NCBI RefSeq assembly: GCF_014203605.1
Contig: NZ_JACHJJ010000006.1
Location: 248,001-312,000, forward strand
Reading direction: 5' to 3'
DNA length: 64,000 bases
From: Thiemannella venezuelensis
GTDB lineage: Bacteria; Actinomycetota; Actinomycetes; Streptosporangiales; Streptosporangiaceae
Both the position numbers and the translations under genes were made by a program. How positions within the stretch are numbered: the first letter of the stretch is position 1; every line of letters starts with the position of its first letter. The notes beneath the pieces are model-generated. The model saw nothing but the letters and a program-made list of their open reading frames with translations. It did not search any database and had not been told where the DNA came from. Shown here one piece after another: positions 36,834 through 45,558 of the stretch.

Positions 36834-37790
36834 ATGGCGATCTACGGTTTCCACTCCTCACACGAGCAGATCCACCCGGCCGAGCTGCTGAAGGCGGTCG
36901 TCCGGGCCGAGCAGGCGGGCTTCGCCGCGGCGATGTCCTCCGACCACTTCTCCCCGTGGAGCGCGCGGCAGGGCCACTCCGGGTTCGCCTGGTCCTGGCT
37001 GGGCGCGGCGCTGCAGGCCACGGAGCTGCCGTTCGGGGTGGTCAACGCCCCCGGGCAGCGCTACCACCCGGCGATCATCGCCCAGGCGATCGGCACCCTC
37101 GGCGCGATGTTCCCCGGCCGGTTCTGGGCCGCCCTCGGCACCGGGGAGGCGAGCAACGAGCACATCACCGGCGGGCGCTGGCCGCGCAAGGCCGTGCGGT
37201 CGGCCCGGCTGCGCGAGTGCGTCGACGTCATCCGGGCGCTGCTGGCGGGGGAGGAGGTGAGCCACGACGGCCTGGTGACCGTCGACCGGGCCCGGCTGTG
37301 GACCCGTCCGGAGGACCCGCCGGAGCTGATCGGCGCGGCGGTGAGCGCGGAGACCGCCCGGTGGTGCGCGGAGTGGGCCGACGGCCTGATCACCGTGAAC
37401 GCGCCGGTCGAGACGTTGCGCGAGATCTCCGGGGCCTACCGGGAGGCGGGCGGACGGGGCAGGCTGGCGCTCCAGGTTCACCTCAGCTGGGCCGCCGACG
37501 ACGAGACGGCCCTGGGGATCGCCTGTGACCAGTGGCGGAGCAACGTCTTCCGGCCGCCGGTCTGCTGGGATCTGGAGACGGCCGAGCTGTTCGACGCGGT
37601 CTCGGAGAACGTGCCGCCGTCCGCGGTGGCCGAGGCGGTCAACGTCTCCTCCGATCCCGGGTGGCACGCCGCCCGGCTGCACGAGTACGCCGAGCTGGGC
37701 TTCGAGGAGATCTACCTGCACCACGTGGGCCAGGAGCAGGAGGCGTTCGTCGACGTCTTCGGCGCGAAGGTGCTGCCGCAGTTGCGGTGA
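36834..37790 (+). CDS. LLM-class flavin oxidoreductase (non-F420-like family)
   Basis: This 318-aa luciferase-like TIM-barrel protein has GFHSSHEQIHPAELLKAVVRAEQAGF, SSDHFSPWSARQGHSGFAWSWLGAAL, RYHPAIIAQAIGTLGAMFPGRF and ALGTGEASNEHI. This arrangement follows the F420-dependent G6PDH-like branch, and several substitutions recall the group classed as probable non-F420 flavinoid oxidoreductases. Cofactor and substrate cannot be fixed by eye. It starts at ATG 36834. Confidence 0.85.
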   Translation: MAIYGFHSSHEQIHPAELLKAVVRAEQAGFAAAMSSDHFSPWSARQGHSGFAWSWLGAALQATELPFGVVNAPGQRYHPAIIAQAIGTLGAMFPGRFWAALGTGEASNEHITGGRWPRKAVRSARLRECVDVIRALLAGEEVSHDGLVTVDRARLWTRPEDPPELIGAAVSAETARWCAEWADGLITVNAPVETLREISGAYREAGGRGRLALQVHLSWAADDETALGIACDQWRSNVFRPPVCWDLETAELFDAVSENVPPSAVAEAVNVSSDPGWHAARLHEYAELGFEEIYLHHVGQEQEAFVDVFGAKVLPQLR

Positions 37791-37864
37791 TCCACCGGCT
37801 ACCGGGAGGAGATGAAAGTTTCACGGGTGGTTCACGTGGTGGGTGGAATGTTCTACATTGGGAT

Positions 37865-37880
37865 GTGGGAGCGCTCCCAC
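37865..37880. promoter_or_regulatory. LacI-family operator-like palindrome (CebR-box form)
   Basis: GTGGGAGCGCTCCCAC is a perfect 16-bp palindrome. Its core TGGGAGCGCTCCCA equals the operator recognised by CebR and related LacI-family sugar regulators in actinobacteria. It lies 17 bp upstream of the GTG of the ATPase gene, over its expected promoter/leader. No LacI-type gene is visible in this window. Confidence 0.7.
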
Positions 37881-37896
37881 GACCGAGGAGAATCCA

Positions 37897-38445
37897 GTGT
37901 CCCTCCAGCACGGCCCGCTCGCGGCCCCGCACCCCGGAACCCACGGGCGTCCCCGCTGCGCCGGGCACCTCGGTCACGCCGGACGCCTCCGGTCCCCCGA
38001 GTGCGTCGCCGGGCACGCGGGCCACGCCGCCGAGGGACTGCTGCCCGCCGTCCCGGCGAGCGTGCGCGAGGCCCGGTCACTGGTCCGCCGCAGGCTCGCC
38101 GAATGGGGAGCCGAGAGCCTGATAGACGACTGCGTGCTCGTCGTCAGCGAGCTGGTCACCAACGCGATCCGCCACGCGGGAGCCGCCTGCGCGCTCCGGC
38201 TGGGCGGTGGCGAGGGGCACGTGCACGGCGAGCTCTTCGACCCGGGCGCGGGCGCCCCCCGGATGCGCGGGGCCGGACCGGAGGCGACCGGAGGCAGGGG
38301 GCTGCAGATCGTCGACGCGCTCACCGCCGACTGGGGCGTCACCTGGCCGCCCTCCGGCGGCAAGATCATCTGGTTCGTCCTCGGCGCGGCCGTCCCCCAC
38401 CAGCGCGTCCACGCCGCTCCCGCCGCCGGGCACGCCCGCCGCTGA
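37897..38445 (+). CDS. Anti-sigma-regulatory-factor-like ATP-binding protein
   Basis: This 182-aa protein starts at GTG 37897, with GAGGAG 7 nt upstream. After a His/Gly-rich N-terminal 45 residues it has a HATPase_c_2 fold: VREARSLVRRRLAEWG, the N box DDCVLVVSELVTNAIRHAG (about 77-94), the D in GELFDPGAGAP and ATGGRGLQIVDALTADWGV. This is the RsbW/SpoIIAB-like class that is expanded in actinomycetes; the partner is unknown. A LacI-type operator in front hints at carbohydrate-responsive control. Confidence 0.85.
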   Translation: MSLQHGPLAAPHPGTHGRPRCAGHLGHAGRLRSPECVAGHAGHAAEGLLPAVPASVREARSLVRRRLAEWGAESLIDDCVLVVSELVTNAIRHAGAACALRLGGGEGHVHGELFDPGAGAPRMRGAGPEATGGRGLQIVDALTADWGVTWPPSGGKIIWFVLGAAVPHQRVHAAPAAGHARR

Positions 38446-38562
38446 GCACGCCCGCCGCGCGGTCCCGGCACCCGGCCGTCCGGGACGGCCTCTCCCGGCG
38501 GGGTCCGCCGGGTTCAGCCGATGGCGTCCGCAGGGAGGGGAACCCGTCCGCCCCGTCGGGCC

Positions 38563-39378
38563 TCAGCTCCAGGTGATCGCGGCCTTCTCCCGCCACAGGG
38601 CGAGCACGTCCCGGTCGCCCCGCACATCGAGGCCCTCGGCGTCCGCCCGGTTCCACAGCAGGAGGTACAGCCCGGCGGCGGGGCCCGAGACCACGCAGTC
38701 GGCGTCGTGCGCGCCCGGCGTGATCGTCCGGCCGCCGGGCTCCACCCGGATCGTCCAGGCGGTGGGGCGGTCGGTGGCCCGCACGGCCAGGCTGACCGGC
38801 GGGTCGGCGACCAGCCGGCCCCGGCGCCTGGCGAGGAAGCCGTCGAAGAGCTCGTCGACGCCGTCGGCGGCGAGGGCGGGGTCGACCGGCGCGCCGCCAC
38901 CGGCGCCGCCCGGGGCGGTGCGGCCGGGAACGGTACCGCCGGGGGCCCCGGGCGGCAGGACTCCGGCGGCCGCGGACTCGGCGTCGATCCGGTGGACCGT
39001 GGTCTCGTGGGCCTGGCGGCGGGCCCAGAACGCCAGGGGAGTCGGCGCCCGGAGGAAGGTCCAGCACGTCACCGAGGGGTCGGCCTCCTCCAGCGTCCGC
39101 ACCAGCGCGGCGTGGCCCGCACGGAACCAGTCGAGCAGCCCGTCGTCGCCCGGGGCGGTGAAGAACTGCGCCTGCTCGCCGTCCGTGAACGGCTCCGCCC
39201 GCGCGGCGGCGACGTGGGCGGCCGCCCAGCGGTGCACGCCGCCGGTGTGTCCGAGCAGGTCCCGCACCCGCCAGCCGGGGCAGGTCGGCACCGGAGCGTC
39301 CGGTCCGGCCAGGGCCGCCGCCTCCGCCAGCCGCAGCCCGGCGTCCCGCAGCGCGCTCACATGTTCTCTGATCTCCAC
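38563..39378 (-). CDS. Maleylpyruvate isomerase-family (DinB-like, mycothiol-associated) protein
   Basis: This 271-aa protein starts at GTG 39378. The N-terminal DinB-like domain has VPTCPGWRVRDLLGHTGGVHRW with the metal-site His, WFRAGHAALVRTLEEADP and FWARRQAHETTVHRIDAE with the second His cluster. A Pro/Gly-rich insertion (GVLPPGAPGGTVPG...) precedes the C-terminal SCP2-like domain ending in the WNRADAEGLDVRGD segment. Proteins of this class use mycothiol in some cases; the exact reaction is unknown. Confidence 0.88.
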   Translation of the reverse strand: MEIREHVSALRDAGLRLAEAAALAGPDAPVPTCPGWRVRDLLGHTGGVHRWAAAHVAAARAEPFTDGEQAQFFTAPGDDGLLDWFRAGHAALVRTLEEADPSVTCWTFLRAPTPLAFWARRQAHETTVHRIDAESAAAGVLPPGAPGGTVPGRTAPGGAGGGAPVDPALAADGVDELFDGFLARRRGRLVADPPVSLAVRATDRPTAWTIRVEPGGRTITPGAHDADCVVSGPAAGLYLLLWNRADAEGLDVRGDRDVLALWREKAAITWS

Positions 39379-39485
39379 GGTCGGATTGTCGCAGCCGCTC
39401 CGGCGCGGCGGTCGGCCGGGCGACCGGACCGGCCCCGCCGGAGCGGCCGGGCCGGGCAGAGGCCGCCGCACGCGCGGGGACGGGT

Positions 39486-41270
39486 TCAGGGCTTGCGGTG
39501 GCGGTAGGGGATCCACACCCCCAGGCCGTAGAGGCCGAGGCCGAGCAGGACCATGAAGGCGATCACCGGCCACTGGAACGCCTCGGGCAGGTGGAGCGCG
39601 AGGAACCAGCTCTTGCTCTCGACCTCGTTGACCTTGAAGAGGGCCGGGACGACCCCCTGCGGGAAGAGCGGGATCGCCCCGAAGGTCCAGCAGACGGCCA
39701 TGATGATCCGCTCGCGCTTGGGCAGGTCGTCGAAGCGTGTCCAGCCGCCCGGCTCGGCGGGGGGCCGTTTGCCCGTGCGCATCAGCTGCAGCAGTTCGGG
39801 CCCGCGGTCGTGCAGCCGCCGCTGGGCGAGCAGGCCGAGCCCCCAGAGGAACAGCGCGCCGGTCAGCACGCCGACGGCCGCGCCCGCCCAGCCGTACAGC
39901 CAGACCGCCGCCGCGGCCGGGGCCCCGGTGAGCGCCACCAGCGCCAGCACGGCGTAGGCCATGCCGGTCATCGCGCCGTCGTCCTCGGTGAAGCGCAGCG
40001 GGTTGCCGCCGCGCCGGTGCGGGTCGGTGCCGGGGACGAGCGCGTAGACCGAGACCAGCGGCACGATCCCGGCGCCGCCGCCGAGCAGCGCGGCCGTGAG
40101 CGCGAGCACCATGGGGTCGGGGCCGCCCGCCACGGCGGAGAAGGCCAGGGTCAGCGCCACGGCGACCGGCCCGACGACCAGCAGCCAGGCCAGCTGCCTG
40201 CCCCGCACGTCGGCCGTGCCCGGGGCGACCAGGGTGAGCCAGAGCGCGGTGCCGTCGACGCCGTACATGTTGGCCGACATGGCGGCGGCCATCAGGACGA
40301 AGATCGGCCCGGCCCAGGGCAGCATGCCGTCCACGCCGAGGACGAGCGGGGCGGCGGCGAAGAACACGCCGTAGGCGAGGGCGAAGGTGAGCTGGTGGGT
40401 CCGGACCAGGTCACGCGACCAGATGCGCAGTTCCTTGGCGACCACCGCACCCGGCGCGGACGCGGCGGTGATGGGTCGCCGGCCCCGCGCCGACGCCCTG
40501 GCCGAGCCCGTGCGCCGGGTGAGCAGGGCCGCCCAGGCGGCCAGCAGCAGGGCGACGAGCAGCGCCAGCGCGCCCAGCGCGAGGCCCGCGCGGCCCCAGG
40601 ACCCGGTCCCCGCGGCCTCGACCGCGGCCAGCCCCCACCCGGACGGCAGGTAGCGCAGCGCCGCCGAGGCCTCGGGTGTGATCCCACCCGCCTGGCCCAG
40701 CGCAACCGCGAAGACCCAGCCCTGGCCGAGGGCGGCCAGGATCGCGCCGTTGACGACGCCGGCGCCGACCGCGCCCACGCGCGAGCGCAGGGCGAGGCCC
40801 AGCACGGCCACCGCGACCCGGGAGAGCAGGACGAAGACCGCGAGCTGCAGGAACATCGCGGGAAGCGCCACCACGACGGCCACCGGGCTCTGCCGTACGC
40901 CGGCGACCGCGAGCCCGGCCAGGGCGAGCAGGCTGATCGCGGGGGCGACCCCGACGAAGGCCCCGACCAGCAGGCCCGCGGCCAGGCGGCGCGGGGGGAG
41001 GCCGAGGAGGGTGAAGTACTCGGGGCGGAGCGTCTCGTCGCCGCCCCCGGAGAAGACCGGGCCGAAGATCCAGCCGAGCATCCAGATCGCGTAGGCCGCG
41101 GCGAGCAGGTCGCCGCTCCGGAAGGCGGCGAACAGCGTGCCGCCCGCCAGCGCGAGCCCGAGCACGCCGCCGGTCAGGATGAGACCGGCCTTCTGGCCGC
41201 TCATCGAGTTGCGAAGTACGGCCAGCTTCATGCCGGCCATGGTCCCGGGGACGGTCAGCGCGACAGCCAC
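39486..41270 (-). CDS. ABC-2 type transporter permease-like membrane protein
   Basis: This 594-aa protein has around 12 predicted membrane segments in two groups separated by a basic cytoplasmic stretch (RRTGSARASARGRRP). The start overlaps the ATPase gene end by 16 bp, so the two form an exporter. The soluble TM-free segments GGGDETLRPEYFTLLGLPPRRL and VAKELRIWSRDLVRT resemble ABC-2 exporters of 500-600 aa in actinobacteria. The substrate is unknown. Confidence 0.82.
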   Translation of the reverse strand: MAVALTVPGTMAGMKLAVLRNSMSGQKAGLILTGGVLGLALAGGTLFAAFRSGDLLAAAYAIWMLGWIFGPVFSGGGDETLRPEYFTLLGLPPRRLAAGLLVGAFVGVAPAISLLALAGLAVAGVRQSPVAVVVALPAMFLQLAVFVLLSRVAVAVLGLALRSRVGAVGAGVVNGAILAALGQGWVFAVALGQAGGITPEASAALRYLPSGWGLAAVEAAGTGSWGRAGLALGALALLVALLLAAWAALLTRRTGSARASARGRRPITAASAPGAVVAKELRIWSRDLVRTHQLTFALAYGVFFAAAPLVLGVDGMLPWAGPIFVLMAAAMSANMYGVDGTALWLTLVAPGTADVRGRQLAWLLVVGPVAVALTLAFSAVAGGPDPMVLALTAALLGGGAGIVPLVSVYALVPGTDPHRRGGNPLRFTEDDGAMTGMAYAVLALVALTGAPAAAAVWLYGWAGAAVGVLTGALFLWGLGLLAQRRLHDRGPELLQLMRTGKRPPAEPGGWTRFDDLPKRERIIMAVCWTFGAIPLFPQGVVPALFKVNEVESKSWFLALHLPEAFQWPVIAFMVLLGLGLYGLGVWIPYRHRKP

Positions 41271-42010
41271 GACAGCCCCTTGACCCCGGCGCCGGGCGTC
41301 CCGACGAGCTCGACGAAGGTGTCCTCCAGGGAGCGCTCGCCCCGGACCTCCTCCAGCGTCCCGGCGGCCGCCACCCGGCCGGCGTCGATCACGCCGACGT
41401 GGTCGCAGAGCTGCTCGACCAGCGCCATGACGTGGCTGGAGAGCACGATGGACCCGCCCCCGGCCACGAAGCCCCGCAGGATGGTCTTGATCGTGGCGGC
41501 CGAGACGGGGTCGACGGCCTCGAAGGGCTCGTCGAGCACGAGCAGCCGCGGGGCGTGCAGCAGCGCGACGGCCAGCCCGATCTTCTTGCGCATGCCCGTG
41601 GAGTACTCGATCACGAGGGTCTTCTCCGCCGCGTCGAGCTCCAGCACCGAGAGCAGCTCCTCCGCGCGCTCGGCGACGACCTCCCTGGGCAGGCCGCGCA
41701 GCAGGCCGAGGTAGGTCAGCACCTCGCGCCCGGTCAGCCGCTCCGGCATCGCCATGCCGTCGGGGAGCACGCCGACCATCGACAGGGCGCGGGACGGGTC
41801 GGACCAGACGTCGGCGCCGAAGATCCGGGCGCTGCCGCCGTCGGGGCGCAGCAGCCCGACGGCCATGGACAGGGTGGTGGTCTTGCCGGCGCCGTTCTGG
41901 CCGACCAGCCCGTAGAACGAGCCCTGGGGAACCGCCAGGTCGACGTGGTCGACCGCGATCTTCTCGCCGAAGGTCTTGGACAGGCCGGTGATCTCAAGTG
42001 CTGGGGTCAC
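41255..42010 (-). CDS. ABC transporter ATP-binding protein
   Basis: In this 251-aa protein Walker A is GQNGAGKTT, the signature is YSTGMRKK in place of LSGGQ, Walker B is LLVLDEPFEAVD and the switch histidine lies in VLSSHVM. The variant signature S-x-G-M is common in ABC-2 exporter ATPases. It starts at GTG 42010 and partners the 594-aa permease downstream. Drug, lipid or peptide export is possible; nothing in the neighbourhood decides it. Confidence 0.93.
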   Translation of the reverse strand: MTPALEITGLSKTFGEKIAVDHVDLAVPQGSFYGLVGQNGAGKTTTLSMAVGLLRPDGGSARIFGADVWSDPSRALSMVGVLPDGMAMPERLTGREVLTYLGLLRGLPREVVAERAEELLSVLELDAAEKTLVIEYSTGMRKKIGLAVALLHAPRLLVLDEPFEAVDPVSAATIKTILRGFVAGGGSIVLSSHVMALVEQLCDHVGVIDAGRVAAAGTLEEVRGERSLEDTFVELVGTPGAGVKGLSWLSR

Positions 42011-42197
42011 GGGGGTCTCCGGGCCGCGGACGTGCGGGCGTGCCGGGCCGAGTGGGGGGCAACGAGCGGACCAGGAGATTCGATCATGAAAAATGGCGTG
42101 CTGTCCATATCCACCCCCGGTGTCCCGGCCGTCCGCTTCCCGGCCGGCGCGCGGACGCCCGTGCCGGAAGCCAGCCGCGGGCACCCGCGCGCCGCCG

Positions 42198-43175
42198 TCA
42201 CCAGCGGTGGTGGACCTGCGGGCGGATCAGCTCGTCGTAGACCTCCCGTACGGCGCGCAGCGACTCCTGCGGCAGCGGCTCCGCGGCGGCGGCCGCCGCG
42301 TTGGCGCGGGCCTGGCCGGGGTTGCGGGCACCGGGGATGACCACCGAGACGCCGGGCTGGTCGATGATCCAGCGCAGTGCGAACTGCGCCGTGGTCATGC
42401 CCTCGGGCACCAGCGGGGCCAGGCGGCGCACCGCTGCCAGGCCGGTGGTGTACTCGACGCCGGAGAAGGTCTCGCCCACGTCGAAGGCCTCGCCGTGCCG
42501 GTTGTAGGTGCGGTGGTCGTCGGCGGCGAAGACGGTGGACTCGTCGTACCTTCCGGACAGCAGGCCGCTGGCGAGCGGGACCCGGGCGATGATGCCGACC
42601 CCGGCCTCGGCCGCCGCCGGGAGCACCCGCTCCAGCGGCTTGAGCCGGAGGGCGTTGAGGATGATCTGCACGGTGGCCACCCCCGGCCGGGCGATGGCGG
42701 TCAGCGCCTCGTCGCAGGTCTCCACGCTCACCCCGTAGGCGGCCACCCGCCGCTCCTGGACCAGGGTGTCCAGGGCGTCGAAGACCGCGCCGGCGGAGTA
42801 GACCGGGGTGGGCGGGCAGTGCAGCTGCACCAGGTCGAGGGTGTCCACGCCCAGGTTGGCGCGGGACCGGTCCGTCCAGGCGCGGAAGTTGTCCAGGGTG
42901 TAGGCCGACGGCTCCTGGGGGACGCGGCGGCCCATCTTGGTGGCCACGGTCAGGCCGGGCCTGTCCTTGATCAACTGGCCGACGATCCGCTCGCTGCGGC
43001 CGTCGCCGTACACGTCGGCGGTGTCGATGAACGTCACGCCGGAGTCCACCGCGGCGGAGAGCACGGCCAGCGCCTCGTCCTCGCCGACCTCGCCCCAGTC
43101 GGCGCCCAGCTGCCAGGCGCCGAGTCCCACGACGCCGACCTTCTTACCAGTCCTGCCCAGTTTGCGCTGTTCCAC
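42198..43175 (-). CDS. Aldo/keto reductase
   Basis: This 325-aa AKR has the TIM-barrel catalytic set: Asp54 and Tyr56 in DTADVYGDGRSE, Lys in TVATKMGRR and His in LDLVQLHCPP. The cofactor end SVVIPGARNPGQARANAAAA is typical of NADPH-dependent members. It starts at GTG 43175. The substrate is unassigned; the layout resembles YhdN-type general stress AKRs. Confidence 0.92.
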   Translation of the reverse strand: MEQRKLGRTGKKVGVVGLGAWQLGADWGEVGEDEALAVLSAAVDSGVTFIDTADVYGDGRSERIVGQLIKDRPGLTVATKMGRRVPQEPSAYTLDNFRAWTDRSRANLGVDTLDLVQLHCPPTPVYSAGAVFDALDTLVQERRVAAYGVSVETCDEALTAIARPGVATVQIILNALRLKPLERVLPAAAEAGVGIIARVPLASGLLSGRYDESTVFAADDHRTYNRHGEAFDVGETFSGVEYTTGLAAVRRLAPLVPEGMTTAQFALRWIIDQPGVSVVIPGARNPGQARANAAAAAAEPLPQESLRAVREVYDELIRPQVHHRW

Positions 43176-43337
43176 GTGCCCGATCGTAGTCCGGCAGGCC
43201 GGACGGGACGGAGGCCGGGTCGATCGCCGGACCCGGCAGCGGACGCCGCCGCGCGGCCGGGCCGTACGGGTGAACCGCCTCCGGCAGGGGGGCTGACGGG
43301 TCTGGCGCGGCGGGCGATCTCTGTCATTATGAGGGGC

Positions 43338-43877
43338 ATGTCTGCCCTCCGCCTCATGCGCGCCGCGGTGTTCGCGGTCGTCTGCGTGACGGCGTCGCTG
43401 GGCATGCACGTGCTGGCCGGCGGCTCCGCCGTCGACCCGGTGGTCCTGGCCGCCGCCGTGCCGCCGGTCCTGGCCGGGGCGTGCGTGCTGGCCCGGCGCC
43501 AGCGGGGCCTGGGCGCCCTGATGGGGGCGGCATTCGCCGCGCAGTACGGCCTGCACCACGCGTTCTCCGCGGCCGCCGCGCAGCCCCCGGTCCCCGGTCA
43601 CGGACACGGGGGGCTGGCCGCGGACGTAGCCATGCTGCTGGCCCACACCGTGACGGCGCTGCTGTCGGCCTACTGGCTGGAGCGCGGGGAGACCGCGCTG
43701 GCCACGCTGCTGCGCCTGCTCGTCGCCTCCGTCCTCACCCTGCTCGTGCGGTGGGCGCCCGCGGCAGGGCGCGTCACCCCGCCGCCCGCCGAGCGGGACG
43801 GCCCCTCCTTCCTCTCCCGGCTGCTCGCCGCGGCCGTGTCCCGGCGCGGGCCGCCGGTGGGGTTCTCCGCCGCCTGA
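43338..43877 (+). CDS. Small hydrophobic membrane protein
   Basis: This 179-aa protein has three to four membrane helices (FAVVCVTASLGMHVLAGG, VVLAAAVPPVLAGACVLA, AMLLAHTVTALLSAYWL and others). Two His-rich loops (YGLHHAF and PGHGHGG) could bind metal. An ATG at 43329 is an alternative start. It precedes a PepSY protein by 242 bp, and a similar association is familiar from copper or iron handling loci; function is not assigned. Confidence 0.65.
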   Translation: MSALRLMRAAVFAVVCVTASLGMHVLAGGSAVDPVVLAAAVPPVLAGACVLARRQRGLGALMGAAFAAQYGLHHAFSAAAAQPPVPGHGHGGLAADVAMLLAHTVTALLSAYWLERGETALATLLRLLVASVLTLLVRWAPAAGRVTPPPAERDGPSFLSRLLAAAVSRRGPPVGFSAA

Positions 43878-43942
43878 TCCGGGCCGCCGCACGCGCCGAC
43901 CGGGGTTCCGCCCCCGCCCGGCCCGAGCCCGCGCGCCCTTTG

Positions 43943-43998
43943 GCCGCCTTCCGCGCGGCCGCCGTCACCCGCCGCCTTCCGCGCGGCCGCCGCCACCC
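43943..43998. repeat. 28-bp tandem direct repeat, two copies
   Basis: The unit beginning GCCGCCTTCCGCGCGGCCGC occurs at 43943 and again at 43971, with one difference near the end. It lies in the non-coding gap between the membrane protein gene and the PepSY gene. No role is evident. Confidence 0.6.
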
Positions 43999-44119
43999 GC
44001 CGCGGTCCGACCGCCGTGCTCCCCGCACCGCCGGTCGCGGCTTTCCCGAACGGACGAACCCCACGCCGGAACGGCGCGTACCTCCTGACGAGTGCGCCGC
44101 TCCGTGAACGGAGAACCCC

Positions 44120-45472
44120 ATGACGTCTGACGTCCGGATCCAGCCCGCCGTGGAGCCCTCCCGGCCCTCGACCCGGTCGGCGCTGCGCGCGCTGCTGCTG
44201 CGCCTGCACTTCTACGCGGGCATCCTCGTCGCGCCCTTCCTGCTCGTCGCGGCGACGACCGGCCTGCTGTACGCCGCCTCCTTCCAGATCGAGAAGGCCG
44301 TCCACTCCCACGAGCTCACCGTCGGCGCCGTGCCGCCCGGGCAGGAGCGGCTCCCGCTGTCGCGGCAGCTCGCCGCCGCCAGGGCCGCGCACCCGCAGGG
44401 CACGATCGGCGCCGTACGGCCCGCCGCCGAGCCGGAGGCGACCACCCGCGTCCTGCTGGATGTGCCGGACCTGCCGGAGAGCACCCGGCTGGCGGTCTTC
44501 GTCGACCCCTACACCGGCGAGGTCAGGGGAGCCCTGGAGAGCTACGGCAGCTCCGGCGCGCTCCCGGTGCGGGCCTGGATCTCCACCCTCCACCGCCACC
44601 TGCAGCTGGGCGAGGCGGGCCGCCTCTACAGCGAGCTGGCCGCCAGCTGGCTGTGGGTGGTCGCGCTCGGCGGGGTGGTGCTCTGGCTGAGCCACCGCCG
44701 CCGCGCGCTGAAGCCCGACCTGAAGGCCCGCGGCCTGCGGCGGACCCTGTCCTGGCACGGCTCGGTGGGGCTGTGGACCACGATCGGCCTGCTGTTCCTC
44801 TCGGCGACCGGGCTGACCTGGTCGGCGTACGCGGGCGGGAACATCGACAAGATCCAGACCGCGCTGGGCTGGACCACCCCGGCCCTGTCCGCCTCCGCCG
44901 GGGACCACTCGAGCCACGCCGGGCACTCCGGTGGCGCTCCCGCCGAGGCCGACGTGGACCGGATCACCCGGGCCGCGGCGGGCGCCGGGCTCTCCGGTCC
45001 GCTGGAGATCGCCTGGCCCGCCGAGCCCGGTGCCGCCTTCACGGTCAAGGAGATGGACCGCGAGTGGCCCCAGCGCAACGACCAGGTCGCGGTCGACGCG
45101 GCGAGCGGCCAGGTGGTCGGGGAGCTGCGGTTCGACGACTTCCCCCTCGTCGCCAAGCTCATCCGCTGGGGCATCGACGGGCACATGGGCGTGCTGTTCG
45201 GCCTGGCCAACCAGATCCTGCTGATGGCGCTGGCACTCGGCCTGATCTTCATGATCGTGTGGGGTTACCGGATGTGGTGGCAGCGCCGTCCGACCCGCGG
45301 CTTCGCCGCCCCCTACGAGCGCGGCGGCCTGCGGGCGGTTCCCCTGCCGGTGCTCCTGCCCGTCGGAGCGGCGACGGTCGCGGTCGGCGTGTTCGTCCCG
45401 CTGCTCGGCGTCTCCCTGCTCGCCTTCCTGGCCGTCGACGCGGTGCTCGGCAGGGTCAGGGCCTCGCGCTGA
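44120..45472 (+). CDS. PepSY-associated membrane protein (PiuB-like)
   Basis: This 450-aa protein has the PepSY_TM layout: helix 1 LHFYAGILVAPFLLVAATTGLLYAAS, an external PepSY-like domain (FVDPYTGEVRGAL), HRHLQLGEAGRLYSELAASWLWVVALGGVVLWLS, a second LSWHGSVGLWTTIGLLFLSATGLTWS, a further PepSY domain (VDAASGQVVGELRFDDFP), then WGIDGHMGVLFGLANQILLMALALG and a last helix. A His/Ser-rich loop (DHSSHAGHSG) is present. Relatives are linked to iron-siderophore reduction or metal uptake. Repeated His in the helices could carry haem; this is not shown. Confidence 0.85.
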   Translation: MTSDVRIQPAVEPSRPSTRSALRALLLRLHFYAGILVAPFLLVAATTGLLYAASFQIEKAVHSHELTVGAVPPGQERLPLSRQLAAARAAHPQGTIGAVRPAAEPEATTRVLLDVPDLPESTRLAVFVDPYTGEVRGALESYGSSGALPVRAWISTLHRHLQLGEAGRLYSELAASWLWVVALGGVVLWLSHRRRALKPDLKARGLRRTLSWHGSVGLWTTIGLLFLSATGLTWSAYAGGNIDKIQTALGWTTPALSASAGDHSSHAGHSGGAPAEADVDRITRAAAGAGLSGPLEIAWPAEPGAAFTVKEMDREWPQRNDQVAVDAASGQVVGELRFDDFPLVAKLIRWGIDGHMGVLFGLANQILLMALALGLIFMIVWGYRMWWQRRPTRGFAAPYERGGLRAVPLPVLLPVGAATVAVGVFVPLLGVSLLAFLAVDAVLGRVRASR

Positions 45473-45558
45473 TCCGGCGCCCCGGGGCCGCCGCGCCCCG
45501 GGGCGGCCCCGCCGCGCCCCGCCCGCCCCGGCGTGAGCGGGCGCGGGCCGTACGGGCG

